Source: Aquatica leii (lineage: Eukaryota > Arthropoda > Insecta > Coleoptera > Lampyridae). From it: 64,000 nt of DNA. The translations under genes and the position numbers were made by a program. Numbering within the stretch: position 1 is the stretch's first letter; every line of letters begins with the position of its first letter. Shown in pieces: positions 25,316-36,409 of the stretch. Under the pieces are notes generated by a model. The model ran no database searches and was not told the DNA's origin. It saw only the letters and a program-made list of their open reading frames with translations. The stretch spans positions 259,157,177 through 259,221,176 of the forward strand of contig CM069432.1 of the NCBI GenBank assembly GCA_035610365.1, in the 5' to 3' direction.

Positions 25316-26199
25316 GTTCGAAGTGTAAACGGAAACTGAACGTAACAAAGAGTTCAACTTATTAAAACTAATAGTGATAATAGCTTGACGTTCCGAGAAA
25401 GATAAAACGTTATGTGGCGAATTATAGCCAACTTTGTTCAACACAACCGGAATGCTATTTGTTTTCTCTGTTTAAACCGTACCACAGAAAACTACATTTA
25501 AACCGGTGATTACAGGCAAAAATTTAATTTACAACATTAACAACGAATTACGTGATATAAATGTTAAATCCGAGGGGATTTATCGTTAGTAATCGATTCT
25601 TAGTAATTATTTAAAGCGAGCAACAGAGATGGATTAAGGACAACTGTTATCTATATTTGTATAAATAATCGTATAATACCTACCCGATGTGACCTTAAAC
25701 TTTACAGATCAATACCCTTTGTTACGCGTAAAAATATAACAAGTTTTATTTATAAAATTGACAACAAATTAAAACACTAAAATAAAAAGATTTTATTTGG
25801 GGTGTGTGGGCCAGCGACATCAAAACTTGTTTTGATATCTACTGTTGATCTACTGTCCATTAAAATATTTTACTTGGTTGTTGGTTGCAAGTATTTTGCA
25901 AGACAGGCAAATTAAATTTACTGCTTGCGTATACAATATATGTACTTACCTACTGTGTTTTGATTTATGTACACCATATATAGACAATCACAGAATAATA
26001 TGAAACGCCGTCTTACTTTTTATTGTCAATGTTTGTTACAATACGGTGTTTTCACCGTTTTTTAATGCAAAATTTTTTTTTAAGTCTCCAATAATTGTGT
26101 AATTCCCAAAAATTAAAATAGAATTCTGTTAAAAATAAAAATGAAAAGATTAATAAATAAAACGTACACACTCATCAAACTTTTATATAAGAATGCTCT
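25316..26199. other. upstream flank of CNDP2, no gene seen
   Basis: Sequence between the dipeptidase start codon and the Tigger element. It should contain the dipeptidase promoter and 5' UTR. I saw no clear TATA box at a sensible distance and no coding sequence. Confidence 0.4.
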
Positions 26200-27471
26200 T
26201 ACAGTAGGGGAGAGTGGTCCACAGTGAGACGGTTTTTTTCCAATCTGTTTTTTTTCATGAACATGGTCATATTTCATTAAAGAAAAATACTTTCTAGTTA
26301 AACTTAACTTTTATTTATCATAAACTATAAGAAATAAAAACAAAAACTTACAAACAAAAAAATTACATATATAAGTATATTTGACTGTGAAAAATGTCTC
26401 CGAGTGCCCCATAGTGGTCCACTATGAGACAGATTGTGGTCCACAATAAGACGCAACTTACTGCACATCTATTGTGCCAAAATTGATTTCAAATTAAATG
26501 TATTGGTTTTGCCTTTGGGTTTTACCAAACAATTCTGGATTTGGAGGGATCATAGCAATGTCTCGCAAAAGCACAGAATAATTTCTGGTACATTTGGGTA
26601 ATAAAATTTGTTTGACTTATCTTTGCTTCGTAGATAGCTTTCATCATACTCCAGGTCGTTGTTCATATGACTTAAAATTTGTCCCACAAAATATTTGATT
26701 GATTTTTTTCCTGCAAATTTTACCAGTACATAATCATTTGGCACCGCATTTCTATCAAGTTCTTCAAATCCTGTTATTGGAACATCCATACCCACACAGC
26801 ACGCGAGATGCAATGGATATACATATTTATCCATATAATATCCATTGATGTACATCCGTAGTTTAATATCCATTGTATATGCACCTTATATACATTCATG
26901 GATATCTGTGAAATAGGATTATCTTAAGTGTTATAAGTGTTATGTTCGGAAACATTTTTTTTTATGTATCATGTTACATAATTTTGTGAGTTGCTATTTT
27001 TTATCAAAATTATTTAGAAATAATTATATTCTCTAAAATTTAACATTTGTAGTAAATATTTAACATGCAACAACAAATTTAATGAAAAATTGAAAAAGTA
27101 AAAAAAAGTACTTGGCGCGGTTTAATTTAAACTTTCTTCGTTGTTCGTTTGTTTTCGCCAAGGTTTTCGCGTATATTATATTATCGCCACTTGAATTATT
27201 GCACACAACCATTTTGTGCTTTAAAATTTCGAAAAAATGTGTTTGTTTTTCATCATTTAGGATGGACGGGTAAACAAAATAAGTAAGTATTAAATTCAAA
27301 TATAAATTATTTCTTAATAATAAATATATAACCTAAAAACTAACACGTTTTCGAGAAAATATATAATGACTTTAGAATTTGTAATCTAAGAGCCAGTTTG
27401 TGAGTTTATCTACAATTTCCCAATTCATTATTCTTATTGCTGAGTTTTATTTAATTGAAATTTTTTTTTAG

Positions 27472-27925
27472 ATCGATTCAATCTACTTTGTTGGATGAAA
27501 AGATACAGCAAACGAGACATGTTTTAACCAAGTAATTGGTCTGGATCAAGCAAAACAAATTTGTAAAAATATTTTAAATTTCATTTATGGTAAGAGGCTT
27601 CAAAGTATTTTATCGTTTATAGGTTAAAACTTAAAACATTAACTTTATATGTATATTAACGTAATGTGATTTCAAGTGCATTACTGCCAAACTTGACTTT
27701 CATGTTGTATTTTATTTCACGACTATTTACAAAGCAATTCTTTATAATTACTTCAAAAACTTCAAAATTTAGTTTAGAAATTGCTAAAAAAGTGCATAAG
27801 TTATTTGAGTAGCATTACAATGTAATTTTTATTTTACAGTATCCATAAGAAAAAATTCAAATTGTGGTGCAGCTTTACAACACGCAATAAACACCAGGAG
27901 TAGTGGGTACGAAAGACGCCAATAA
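27472..27925 (+). other. possible two-exon coding remains inside the TA-flanked element
   Basis: TTTTTTTTAG|ATCG opens a stretch at 27472 that reads CFNQVIGLDQAKQICKNIL and reaches a donor TATG|GTAAGA at 27590. An acceptor TTTTACAG at 27839 continues the same frame (IRKNSNCGAALQHAINTRSS) to a stop at 27923-27925. One stop lies early in the first stretch. Paired splice signals and a phase-consistent frame make chance less likely, but I do not recognise the protein and the first exon is unknown. It could be the end of the element's own protein. Confidence 0.3.
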
Positions 27926-28246
27926 ACATAAGCACAGAATGAATGTAAATAGGTTTTTTATATTTTTTTAATTTTTTTCAGTACATATATGTATTAATAT
28001 ACATAACTTGCCGATATTGGTTCGATGCAATTTCTGCATTGGCAAGATTCATCCGGCAATATATCGGCCGGTGTGTCACCTGGTTACCGGCAGTGTACTT
28101 CATTTTAGTACATTGCCAGCATTCTGAGTGCCGGCTAAGGAGTACATTGCCAGTACAGATGTGTTTATTGGGTAAAGACAAGGTATTTTTGCATATTTGA
28201 ATTTACTTTTGCTGTACATTAATCTAGTAAGTATTTGGATTCCTAT

Positions 28247-28457
28247 TGTAGTAATGTCGACAACTTGATTTTATTGATTAACACATAAAGGATATTCATA
28301 AATACATCACCATCTTAACATAACATAAACATCTTAACGTAACCTGCTACATAATCATAATCATAATGGCGTAACCTCATATCCTCTCGCGCAACTCCGT
28401 CTTTTCCCACCTCTCCTTCCGGCGCGCCAAAATTTAAATTCAAAAACTATTACTACA
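28247..28457 (-). repeat. 3' LTR of the young Gypsy element
   Basis: A 211-bp direct repeat of 33318-33528. It starts TGTAGTAAT and ends ATTACTACA, so its own termini are inverse copies of each other and begin and end with the canonical TG...CA. I see one difference between the copies. Confidence 0.9.
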
Positions 28458-31400
28458 GTTTCGGCCAAATCTGACCTCCAAATCGACCGCGATTTGACAT
28501 TCTAAATAACTTTCCCCAACTACATATCGTAAGCACATTCATAAAACATAAATATCATAAAAGCCATAAATACATAATACATATCATAACATCTGATACT
28601 ATAACATAACATAAGTTTGACATAATTTCTAGATATGACGAATACCTACATAAATATAAAATTCATAAGAACACATAAGAAGATTACATAATTTCTTATC
28701 ATAAAGCCTATGAAGGTTGCAGATTACCATAACAACACATAACATAACATTTAACGAAAATAGATAAAATTGATATCCTAATAAACGTAAGTATAACTCA
28801 CAACATAACCTAAGATTACATAAATTGGTTCTTAGTATGATTAAATAATATCTAATTAATAGGAATGACAACTTAATAGTACACTGCAGGCAGCTAAGAA
28901 AGAATGAATGTAGGACTAACTCTAATACACTTACATTGACTTAAGAGATAAGAGAGGGCACGTTGCAAGTCACGGTATCATTGCATTGTGTTTCTCCCAC
29001 AGTTATAACCACAATAAGGCGTAAAGCATCCATCCACACAATCAGTACAAACCCAGCTTTAAACGTACAGTGTTTATAAAACATAAAAGCATCATATTAA
29101 CAAAAGTATTAAAGCATATGTGCTAACTACCATAAGTCAAACCATAAGGCTTTAAAAACAAAGGAAACATAACAATATATTCTTATTAACTAAGGAGGGA
29201 TCTATCAATCCTGAATCAGTGTTGAAGCCAGAACTTCATATTGTCTGGGCTACAAACTGCCTCAAAAGGACGCTGTGTAACTTGAAAATTTTCTATATCC
29301 GTAATTAAATATCGGTCATTACTCAATACCTTTTACTTCATAAGGTCCTCTAAATTTCGGTAATAATTTTTATTTACTCCGACCGTCACATCAAAATTTT
29401 TGACCATAACATAATCACCTAATTTGTATTTACACGGGCGACGATGTTTTTGTCGAAATAAGTCTTATTATAATTTTGCACCTTTTCATTTTGTAATTTT
29501 GCCATATTCCTTAATTTGCCTAAATCCCTAATCGAATCATCTTTATTTCAATACAATCTCGCAAATGATCATGTGGGTCTCTCTGATTTACACCAAATAA
29601 TAACTTTGCGGGGGATGTACCAATTGACCGACTGAAAGAATTGTTTATAACAAATTCTGCTTTAGGTAAGTATTTATCCCACTTATTTTTTTAAATCTAC
29701 TAACTTCGCTAAAATAGGTGTCAAATCTCTATTAATTCTCTCTATCTGTCCGTTTGATTTAGGTGAACTAGTAGCAATCTTAACATGAATAATATTATTT
29801 TTTCTAATAAAATGATTAAACTCCTCGGATGTAAAATGATGTCCCACGACCCCATATGCTTCTAGCCGGATGCCTCTACTTATTAAAGTATTCACTCAAC
29901 TTATGAACGGTTTCTGAAGTTTTGGTTGTTTTTACATCATACAGCTTTAACAAATTTTGTAAATCCATCAATTATTTCAAAACGGAACGTTAATGTGTCG
30001 GAGTTCTTTCTAAAGGGCCGTAATGGTCGATGTGAATAGTTTCGAACGGAGTTTCACCTTTAGGGATATTATGTAAATCAGCTTCTACTTTACCAACTTT
30101 AGACGAATAGGTTATACATTTAAGGCAATTTTCGATATATTGTGTAACTTTATCACGAAGTTTTGGAAACCAATAAACGCGTAAAACATATTCGCAGGTT
30201 TTATCAATCCCTACATGACCCAGAGAATCATGACAATTAAAAATAATTTTGTTCTCCATATTTATGGGAACATAAAACAAGATTTTCCCTTTATCTTTAA
30301 ACTTTCTGTACACTAAACCATTACGTAATTCATAATCCTTAAGTTCCTCTACCGTAAGTTTATTTCTAATTTCTAAAATACTAGGGTCACGATTTTGAGC
30401 AATAATAAGATTTTCTTCTAATGTGTTTTTCTTCTAATATTAAAATAGTGCTAGCTCTGCTAAGAGCATCAACATGTGCCATACGTTTATTTCCTGCCCG
30501 ATGTTCAATCTCATAATCATAAGATTGAAGGAACATTGCCCATCTCGAAATTCTCGGATTTATTTGTTGTTTACCAAGAGTAAGCTCTAAAACTATCGCA
30601 ATCCGTAATTATCTTAAACTTTATTCCGGATAAATAAATATGAAGTCTTTTTATTGCATAAATGGCACAAAGTGTTTCCAATTCGAAACTATGATATTTG
30701 CTCTCACAAAGACTAGTTCTTTGACTAAAAAGAATACAGGTTTAAATTGTCCATCTTTTTGTTTTGAACTAAAAATAGCGCCAAATCCAACTGCGCTGGC
30801 ATCACAATGCAATTGAGTTTCTAGAAGTGGTGAATAAACTGCTAGGACTGGATATTCTGAGAGACTTTGCTTAAGTTGTTCAAATGCGTTCAATTCTGCA
30901 AATTCAAACTTAAAAGTAGCATCTTTATGAATCAAATCATACAAGGGTTTGGCAGTAATGGAAAAAATTATGAATAAACTTTCTAAAATAACTTGCTAAG
31001 CCTATAAATCTGTGTACCTCTTTCGTTGTTTTGGTATCGGATATTGCATAATTGCTTCGACGTTAGCCTTACCAGGTTGAATGCCTCTTTCACTCACGAT
31101 GTATCCTAAATAATTAATTTTATTCTGCATAAAATAGCATTTGTCAATACGTAATTTTAACTTATGTTGCCTTAACAATTCAAATAATTTGGAAAGGATC
31201 TCAAAATGTTCATCCTCACCATCCGTCGCGATTAATATGTCGTCGATATAAATTAATATTTTTATTTTCTCGAATCAGTGGTTGGAAAACAAAATTCATA
31301 AATCGTTGAAATACTGAGGGGAGTTAGTCAACCCAAATGGCATAAATAAATATTCATATTGCCCCAAGGGCGTTACGAACGAGGTGTATTTAATAGAATC

Positions 31401-33317
31401 CTTAGACATTTTGACGTGATGGAAACCGCTTTTAAGGTCTAGTATGGTATAAAATTTCTTATCCTTCAACCTATCCAAATGATCTTCGATCAATGGAGTA
31501 GGAAAATTATCCTTAATAGTGATTTTATTAATTTCCCTAAAATCAATACAAAGCCTAACTTCACTCTTATTTTTCTTAGAACTAAAACTACTGGTGCAGC
31601 ATAAGGTGAATTGCTTGGCCTAATAATACCTTCTGCTAAAAGATTATCCAAAACTTTATTTAAACTTTCTTTTTCGACAAAAGACAAACGTCGTGGACGA
31701 AAACTGATTGGCTGTTGGTGTTTCAAACTAATTGACATTTCAAAATTATGGTCTGAAAAATCTAAACCAAATTTACCTACATATTCAGATTGATACAACT
31801 TCCTTAATTTGTTGGTGAGAAATTAAAGACAAATTTGGATTAACATTCATAATCTCGGATTCATTTAAACTTATTTCATCGTCAATATCAATATTCATAA
31901 TTTGACTTAGGAAGTTAGCATTATCCACCTCAGTATCATAAACATAATCTACTTTTTCGTAATTACTAAATTGTCACTCATAGTTACATTAATGCCAGGA
32001 AATGAAATGAAATCTCTACCTAATAAACAATAATGAGCCATTGCTGAGTCAGGCACAATATAAAATACAAGATTCATTGCAATATTTGCAATCTCAACAT
32101 CAGTTTCAAAACACCTAAGATCTGTAAAGGTTGACCACTAATTGCTGTAAATTTATGATTTCCTACATAAGGCTTAATTAAACTTGGATCTACAAATTGT
32201 GCTTTTAATAAACTTATTGGACTGCCTGAGTCAACTATAGCTAATAAATTATACTCACAATAATTACCAAACTTCTCAAATTTGTATTTAACATCACATA
32301 GATATGGAATCTTCAATGCTGTTCTTTGTTGGACCACGCTTGTTGATGTTGTACTATCTGGGGCATAATTGGGAGACCATCTCATATTCTTTCTTCTAGG
32401 ACAGCTCTGTATTTGATGTTGTCTTGATCCACACCTCAAAGCAGCTACCGGGTGCCCTTCTAGGTTTGTCGCACTGACTTGCCACATGTCCTTCCTTATT
32501 GCAATTAAAACATTTACTTGCACCATTGCCACTTCTCTGTAAATTTACAAAAGGTGTCCTTTTTGTGGTAATCGGCTGAAATTTGAAGCACTACTCTGCC
32601 TATCGACAACATTTTTCATAGTAATCAATAATTCCTCTAAAGAACGAAAATTTTGCATACGTGCCTGTGTTTGTAAATTGCGATCTTCGAAACCATCAAT
32701 AATGTAGTCTACCATTTCTGATTCAGTAACATTTGCATTATTGCCTAATAAAACTTTATCATGGTAATAATCCATAAATTTCTCACCTCGTTTCCATTTT
32801 CTTAATTCAAATTTTCTCCGTAAAAGCTACTTTATCTGGTCTACTCACAAACAATCTTCGATTTCATCTTTTAATGTATCCCAATCCATTGTAACATAAT
32901 CAACTTTTGAAAGGTACCATTTTTGTGCAAAACCTTTAAATTTACTCACAGCTATTAATTGCATCATCTTATCGGAATATTGTACACCTCTTGAACTGAA
33001 TCAACACGTTTCCAACCATAATTCAATATCTTCTTGCACCATAAAATTCTTCTGAAACCAGGGCTGATATTTCTGAATGACTTGGCGTCGATTTAACGCT
33101 TTTTCCTTATCGTGTGAAATCATTGCTCGAACCGTAGCTTGAACTAATTCATCAATCGTAATACTTGCTTGGGCATCAACACATCGTGTTTCCGTAACTT
33201 CCACCTGCTCTGCATCCATTGTATTTAACAGCTTAACATGTGCACTTAACAAAAATTCTATCTTCAAATATCTTAACAATCGGGTTGTTTGAATTCAACC
33301 CCACACCTGATATTAAT

Positions 33318-33528
33318 TGTAGTAATGTCGACAACTTGATTTTATTGATTAACACATAAAGGATATTCATAAATACATCACCATCTTAACATAACATAAA
33401 CATCTTAACGTAACCTGCTACATAATCATAATCATAATGGCGTAACCTCATATCCTCTCGCGCAACTCCGTTTTTTCCCACCTCTCCTTCCGGCGCGCCA
33501 AAATTTAAATTCAAAAACTATTACTACA
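33318..33528 (-). repeat. 5' LTR of the young Gypsy element
   Basis: The partner of 28247-28457. It lies upstream of gag in the element's minus orientation and is followed by the primer-binding-like sequence. Confidence 0.9.
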
Positions 33529-35734
33529 CTATAATATAAATAATGGATAAAAGGTCTAGAAAAATGAGAGGATGTGTAAATAAAAAAGTTCGATTGTGTT
33601 TGAGTGAAAATGAACAAGTGGTCATATTTTCTGTGGACCAACCGGAGTTGTTGCATCTGGAAAATATCACTATTGGCATTTTGTATTGACTTTATTTGAC
33701 GTGTGGCCATATTTTTTGTTAATATATAGATATGCACATATATTTTACCTACATATGAAGGTTCTATAAAAAAATGAATGTTTATTATACTTTAATTAAA
33801 TGTTCATTGAACCTCCATATGTATGTATTTTGTACGTTCATATGACTGTTCAATATATCTCCATATGGATGTAAAATGTTTATCCACCTGGAGGTCCCAT
33901 GGACATACTATGAAGATCTTTCCGTGACGGAATGATATATCCAATGGACCTCCATCCTTGCTCCATAATATTAAATATGGATGTTCGATGCACCTCATCC
34001 GGTATCCATGGTTGGTGTGTACATTTCATATCCATTGGATATGCTTGTGCTGTGTGGGTATTTACATCATACTCTGATGAATCATCCAACAGCTCAACTT
34101 CATTATTCGATGAACTGGTATCTGACTCGATCAAGTTTTTTTTAACTGCTTTTGCCTTTACTTTACGCTTTTGTGCTTGTTTTGCCTGTAATTCCATTTT
34201 TTCTGGGGTATCAGTCGGAATAAAGTTTTTCCCACGTCTTCTATTTTGAACTTTCTTTCTAGCGCCCGCTTTAGTAAAACCTCTAAACTGTTGAGAACTT
34301 ACAAAATTCTGGTTGATGATGTTCTGATTGGTAGATTTATTCTCAGTAATGCTTACTGCTGAGGTAGATGGTGTTTGAAGAATATTGTCATTAGTATTGC
34401 CACTCTGCTCTTCATTTTTTTCAGAAACTAAAGGTAGTGACGTAGAGGTTCTCGCACCACTAGAAGATGGAAGGGAGTCATCGTTTAGAGGTCTGTCAGT
34501 AACACTGCTGGGAAGAAACGCATCGTCTGTAAAAATTGTATATGGTCATAGGTATTCCTGGATGATGCATAAGCCAAGAGTCAACAGCTCTAGTATAATG
34601 AGCTTTGAACGAAAAATATACACCGACATCTAGAGGTTGAAGTTTATTGCTACAATAAGACGGAAAAGTTAAAATTGTCACACTATGCCCCTTAGCTAAA
34701 TCGATGCATTCAACGAACAGATGGCTTTCATGGTTGTCAAACAATAAAAATGTAGGATTTTCCAGAGAGGAGTTGGTGTTTTTAATAAAATGGCGCATAA
34801 CTTCAACAAATAGTTGACTGTTCATCCATCCTGACGGCGTTGCAAGCCCTAAGCATTCCGATGGCGCCTTTCCGAACCATGTGCGGTTCAAAGTGCGTTC
34901 TAAGAAATATAATAGCTGGCGGTATTGTATTGCCTGTTGCACTAATAAAGCAGCATACTGTTTCTAAGGAACCCCGCTTCCCAGTTGTTGTTTGACTTAC
35001 TTGCTTAACTTCTTTGCAAGCTTTCTTTGGTTTCTGGACGGTGGTAGTTCCAGTTTCGTCCAGATTCCAAATTCTAGACCAATCTTTTAAAGATATTTTC
35101 CAATTTATCAAAAAAAAATTTCACATTATGCCGATTAAAAGACGTTGCTCGTGAGAGGTTACAGCCTCTGGTTGTCTGATGCTTAATGAAGGATGTTTTT
35201 TTAGAAAACCTCTCATCCATTCTAACCCTGCAGCTTTGTTTTCTGGCCAGTTTTTTGGAATTTGCATATTATTTTTTACAGCTGTTTCATATGCTAAACG
35301 ACGACACTCTGGAGTTGTTAAACCGTAATTCATTTTTGAACAAATCTCCAGATAATTTGCGAATAAATCTTCTTGTTATTTTGTCATAACTGTTCTACAC
35401 TCATAGTTAGGTCTCATCGCCGTCTTTGTTCATTTTCTGTTTCCTAACATACCTTGCTAATGTTTGAAATGAAACTCCCTTCAACTCTGCTGCTTTACGA
35501 AGAGATAAACCATCTTCGTATACAAGTTTGACCGCTTCACGTATTGAATTTTGTGAGAATATTCCGATGTCAGTTTTCCTCTTTCGATTTCTCACCATTT
35601 TCTTAAAAAACAAAAACTTTGTGTAAGTAATTATTTTTTAAATGATTTGGATGAGACGTCTCACTGTGCCCCATGTAGATGTGTCCCACTGTGCCTCATA
35701 GGTAGGTTTTCCATATAATCTAATTTATGTCTTA

Positions 35735-36238
35735 GAGCAAATCAGCAGCAGCAATTTTAGGTGGTGTCGATCACATTTATATAGGTCCCCGGTGGTAAAG
35801 TTTTATATTTGGGTGCTGCTTCGGGTACAACCGTATCACATATGTCTGATATTGTCGGCCCTGAAGGTTTGGTATATGCCGTCGAGTTCTCACACAGATC
35901 CGGTCGAGATTTAATCAACGTAGCTAAAAAACGTACCAAATGTAATTCCCATAATAGAAGATGCGAGACATCCTCATAAATATCAAATGTTAGTAGGAAT
36001 GGTAGACACTGTGTTTGCAGACGTTGCTAAACCCGATCAACACTTTGTTTTCTTGAGTAAGGCTTCTTGTATTGATTCGACTGCACAACCGGAAGCTGTT
36101 TTTGCAGCTGAAGTAAAAAAGTTACAAGCTGATAAATTTAAACCTCAACAGATTACGTTAGAACCTTACGAAAGAGATCACGATATTGTGGTAGGAGTGT
36201 ATAGACCACCGCCGAAACAAAGTTCATATCTAAGATAG
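35735..36238 (+). pseudogene. FBL: fibrillarin fragment pseudogene
   Basis: Homologous to the methyltransferase domain of fibrillarin, the box C/D snoRNP rRNA 2'-O-methyltransferase of the nucleolus. Plus-strand frames show [30 protein letters not shown] (the SAM-binding motif), [69 protein letters not shown] and [19 protein letters not shown]. The Gly/Arg-rich N terminus is absent. Single-base insertions shift the frame near 35785 and near 35938, and about 16 codons between DVAKPDQ and HFVFLSK are missing. The fragment starts right after TATGTCTTAG, which looks like a splice acceptor, so it may be a genomic rather than a processed copy. It lies just beyond the Tigger right end. Confidence 0.9.
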
Positions 36239-36305
36239 TAATTATGAACTTTGTTTCGGCGGTGGTCTATACACCCCTACCACAACAGCGTGATCTCTTT
36301 CGTAA
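36166..36305. repeat. tail-to-tail inverted repeat of fibrillarin 3' ends
   Basis: Arms 36166-36227 and 36244-36305 are 62-bp inverse copies differing at about three positions, with a 16-bp spacer. Read on the minus strand, the right arm gives [20 protein letters not shown] then TAA, the normal fibrillarin C terminus. The left arm has drifted and reads through to a different stop (KQSSYLR). The two fragments therefore meet end to end in opposite orientation. Confidence 0.85.
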
Positions 36306-36409
36306 TAGCATTTATTCGATCGAATACGTAACATGATAACATGAATTGTGTGAACTCAAACAAATCTGATTTTATTCATGTTTGAGCTTGATATTTGGCT
36401 TGCAACGAG

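Larger units (their letters stand above)
28247..33528 (-). mobile_element. young Gypsy-type LTR retrotransposon, minus orientation
   Basis: Complete 5282-bp unit with two 211-bp LTRs, flanked by the 4-bp direct repeat CTAT (28243-28246, 33529-33532). Parts in minus order: gag (about 33280-32545), a zinc-knuckle zone, an aspartic protease-like zone with AIVDSGSPISLL (about 32330-32074), reverse transcriptase with PLGQYEYLFMPFGL (about 31800-31000), RNase H (about 30950-30600), integrase zinc-binding zone (30313-30100) and catalytic zone with SSPKSNGQIERIN (about 29895-29683). A primer-binding-like ATATCAGGTG lies just inside the right LTR. The reading frames are broken, with roughly six to ten breaks. 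I found one difference between the LTRs, so the insertion is recent. Confidence 0.85.
26791..34058. mobile_element. unclassified TA-flanked DNA element, itself split by a Gypsy insertion
   Basis: Ends are CCCACACAGCAC (26791) and GTGCTGTGTGGG (to 34058), a perfect 12-bp inverted repeat, with TA on both outer sides (26789-26790, 34059-34060). Taking out the element and one TA rejoins the Tigger reading frame in phase (..DVN then MDVPITGF..), which supports exact ends. Next to each end are many ATGGAT/ATCCAT words in both orientations (26805-26910, 33780-34045). Without the nested Gypsy it is about 1.98 kb. I do not recognise its superfamily; possible spliced coding remains lie at 27472-27925. 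Confidence 0.6.
26202..35703 (-). mobile_element. pogo/Tigger-type DNA transposon, split by nested insertions
   Basis: Left end TA|CAGTAGGGGAGAGTGG at 26202, followed by repeats of TGGTCCACAGTGAGAC. The right end (about 35655-35703) carries inverse copies of GGGGCACAGTGAGAC but lacks the outermost bases. The minus-strand transposase has an N-terminal HTH_psq block (AVKLVYEDGLSLRKAAELKG, 35407-35613), a CENPB-type part (ECRRLAYETAVKNN, WMRGFLKKHPSLSIR), and a DDE_1 core with IWNLDETGTTT, LLFDNHESHL and LQPLDVGVY (34496-35111). Its acidic middle is at 34060-34197 and its C terminus (DYVLVKFAGKK, SNKFYYPNV) at 26550-26788. The gap between these last two parts is the TA-flanked element. Several frame changes and at least one stop interrupt the frame; it is inactive. 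Confidence 0.75.

Noticed and set aside
28458-29200. ATAACATAACAT-rich stretch considered as a separate satellite
   Set aside because: It lies inside the young Gypsy between integrase and LTR, and similar words occur in its LTR, so it is part of that element's non-coding tail.
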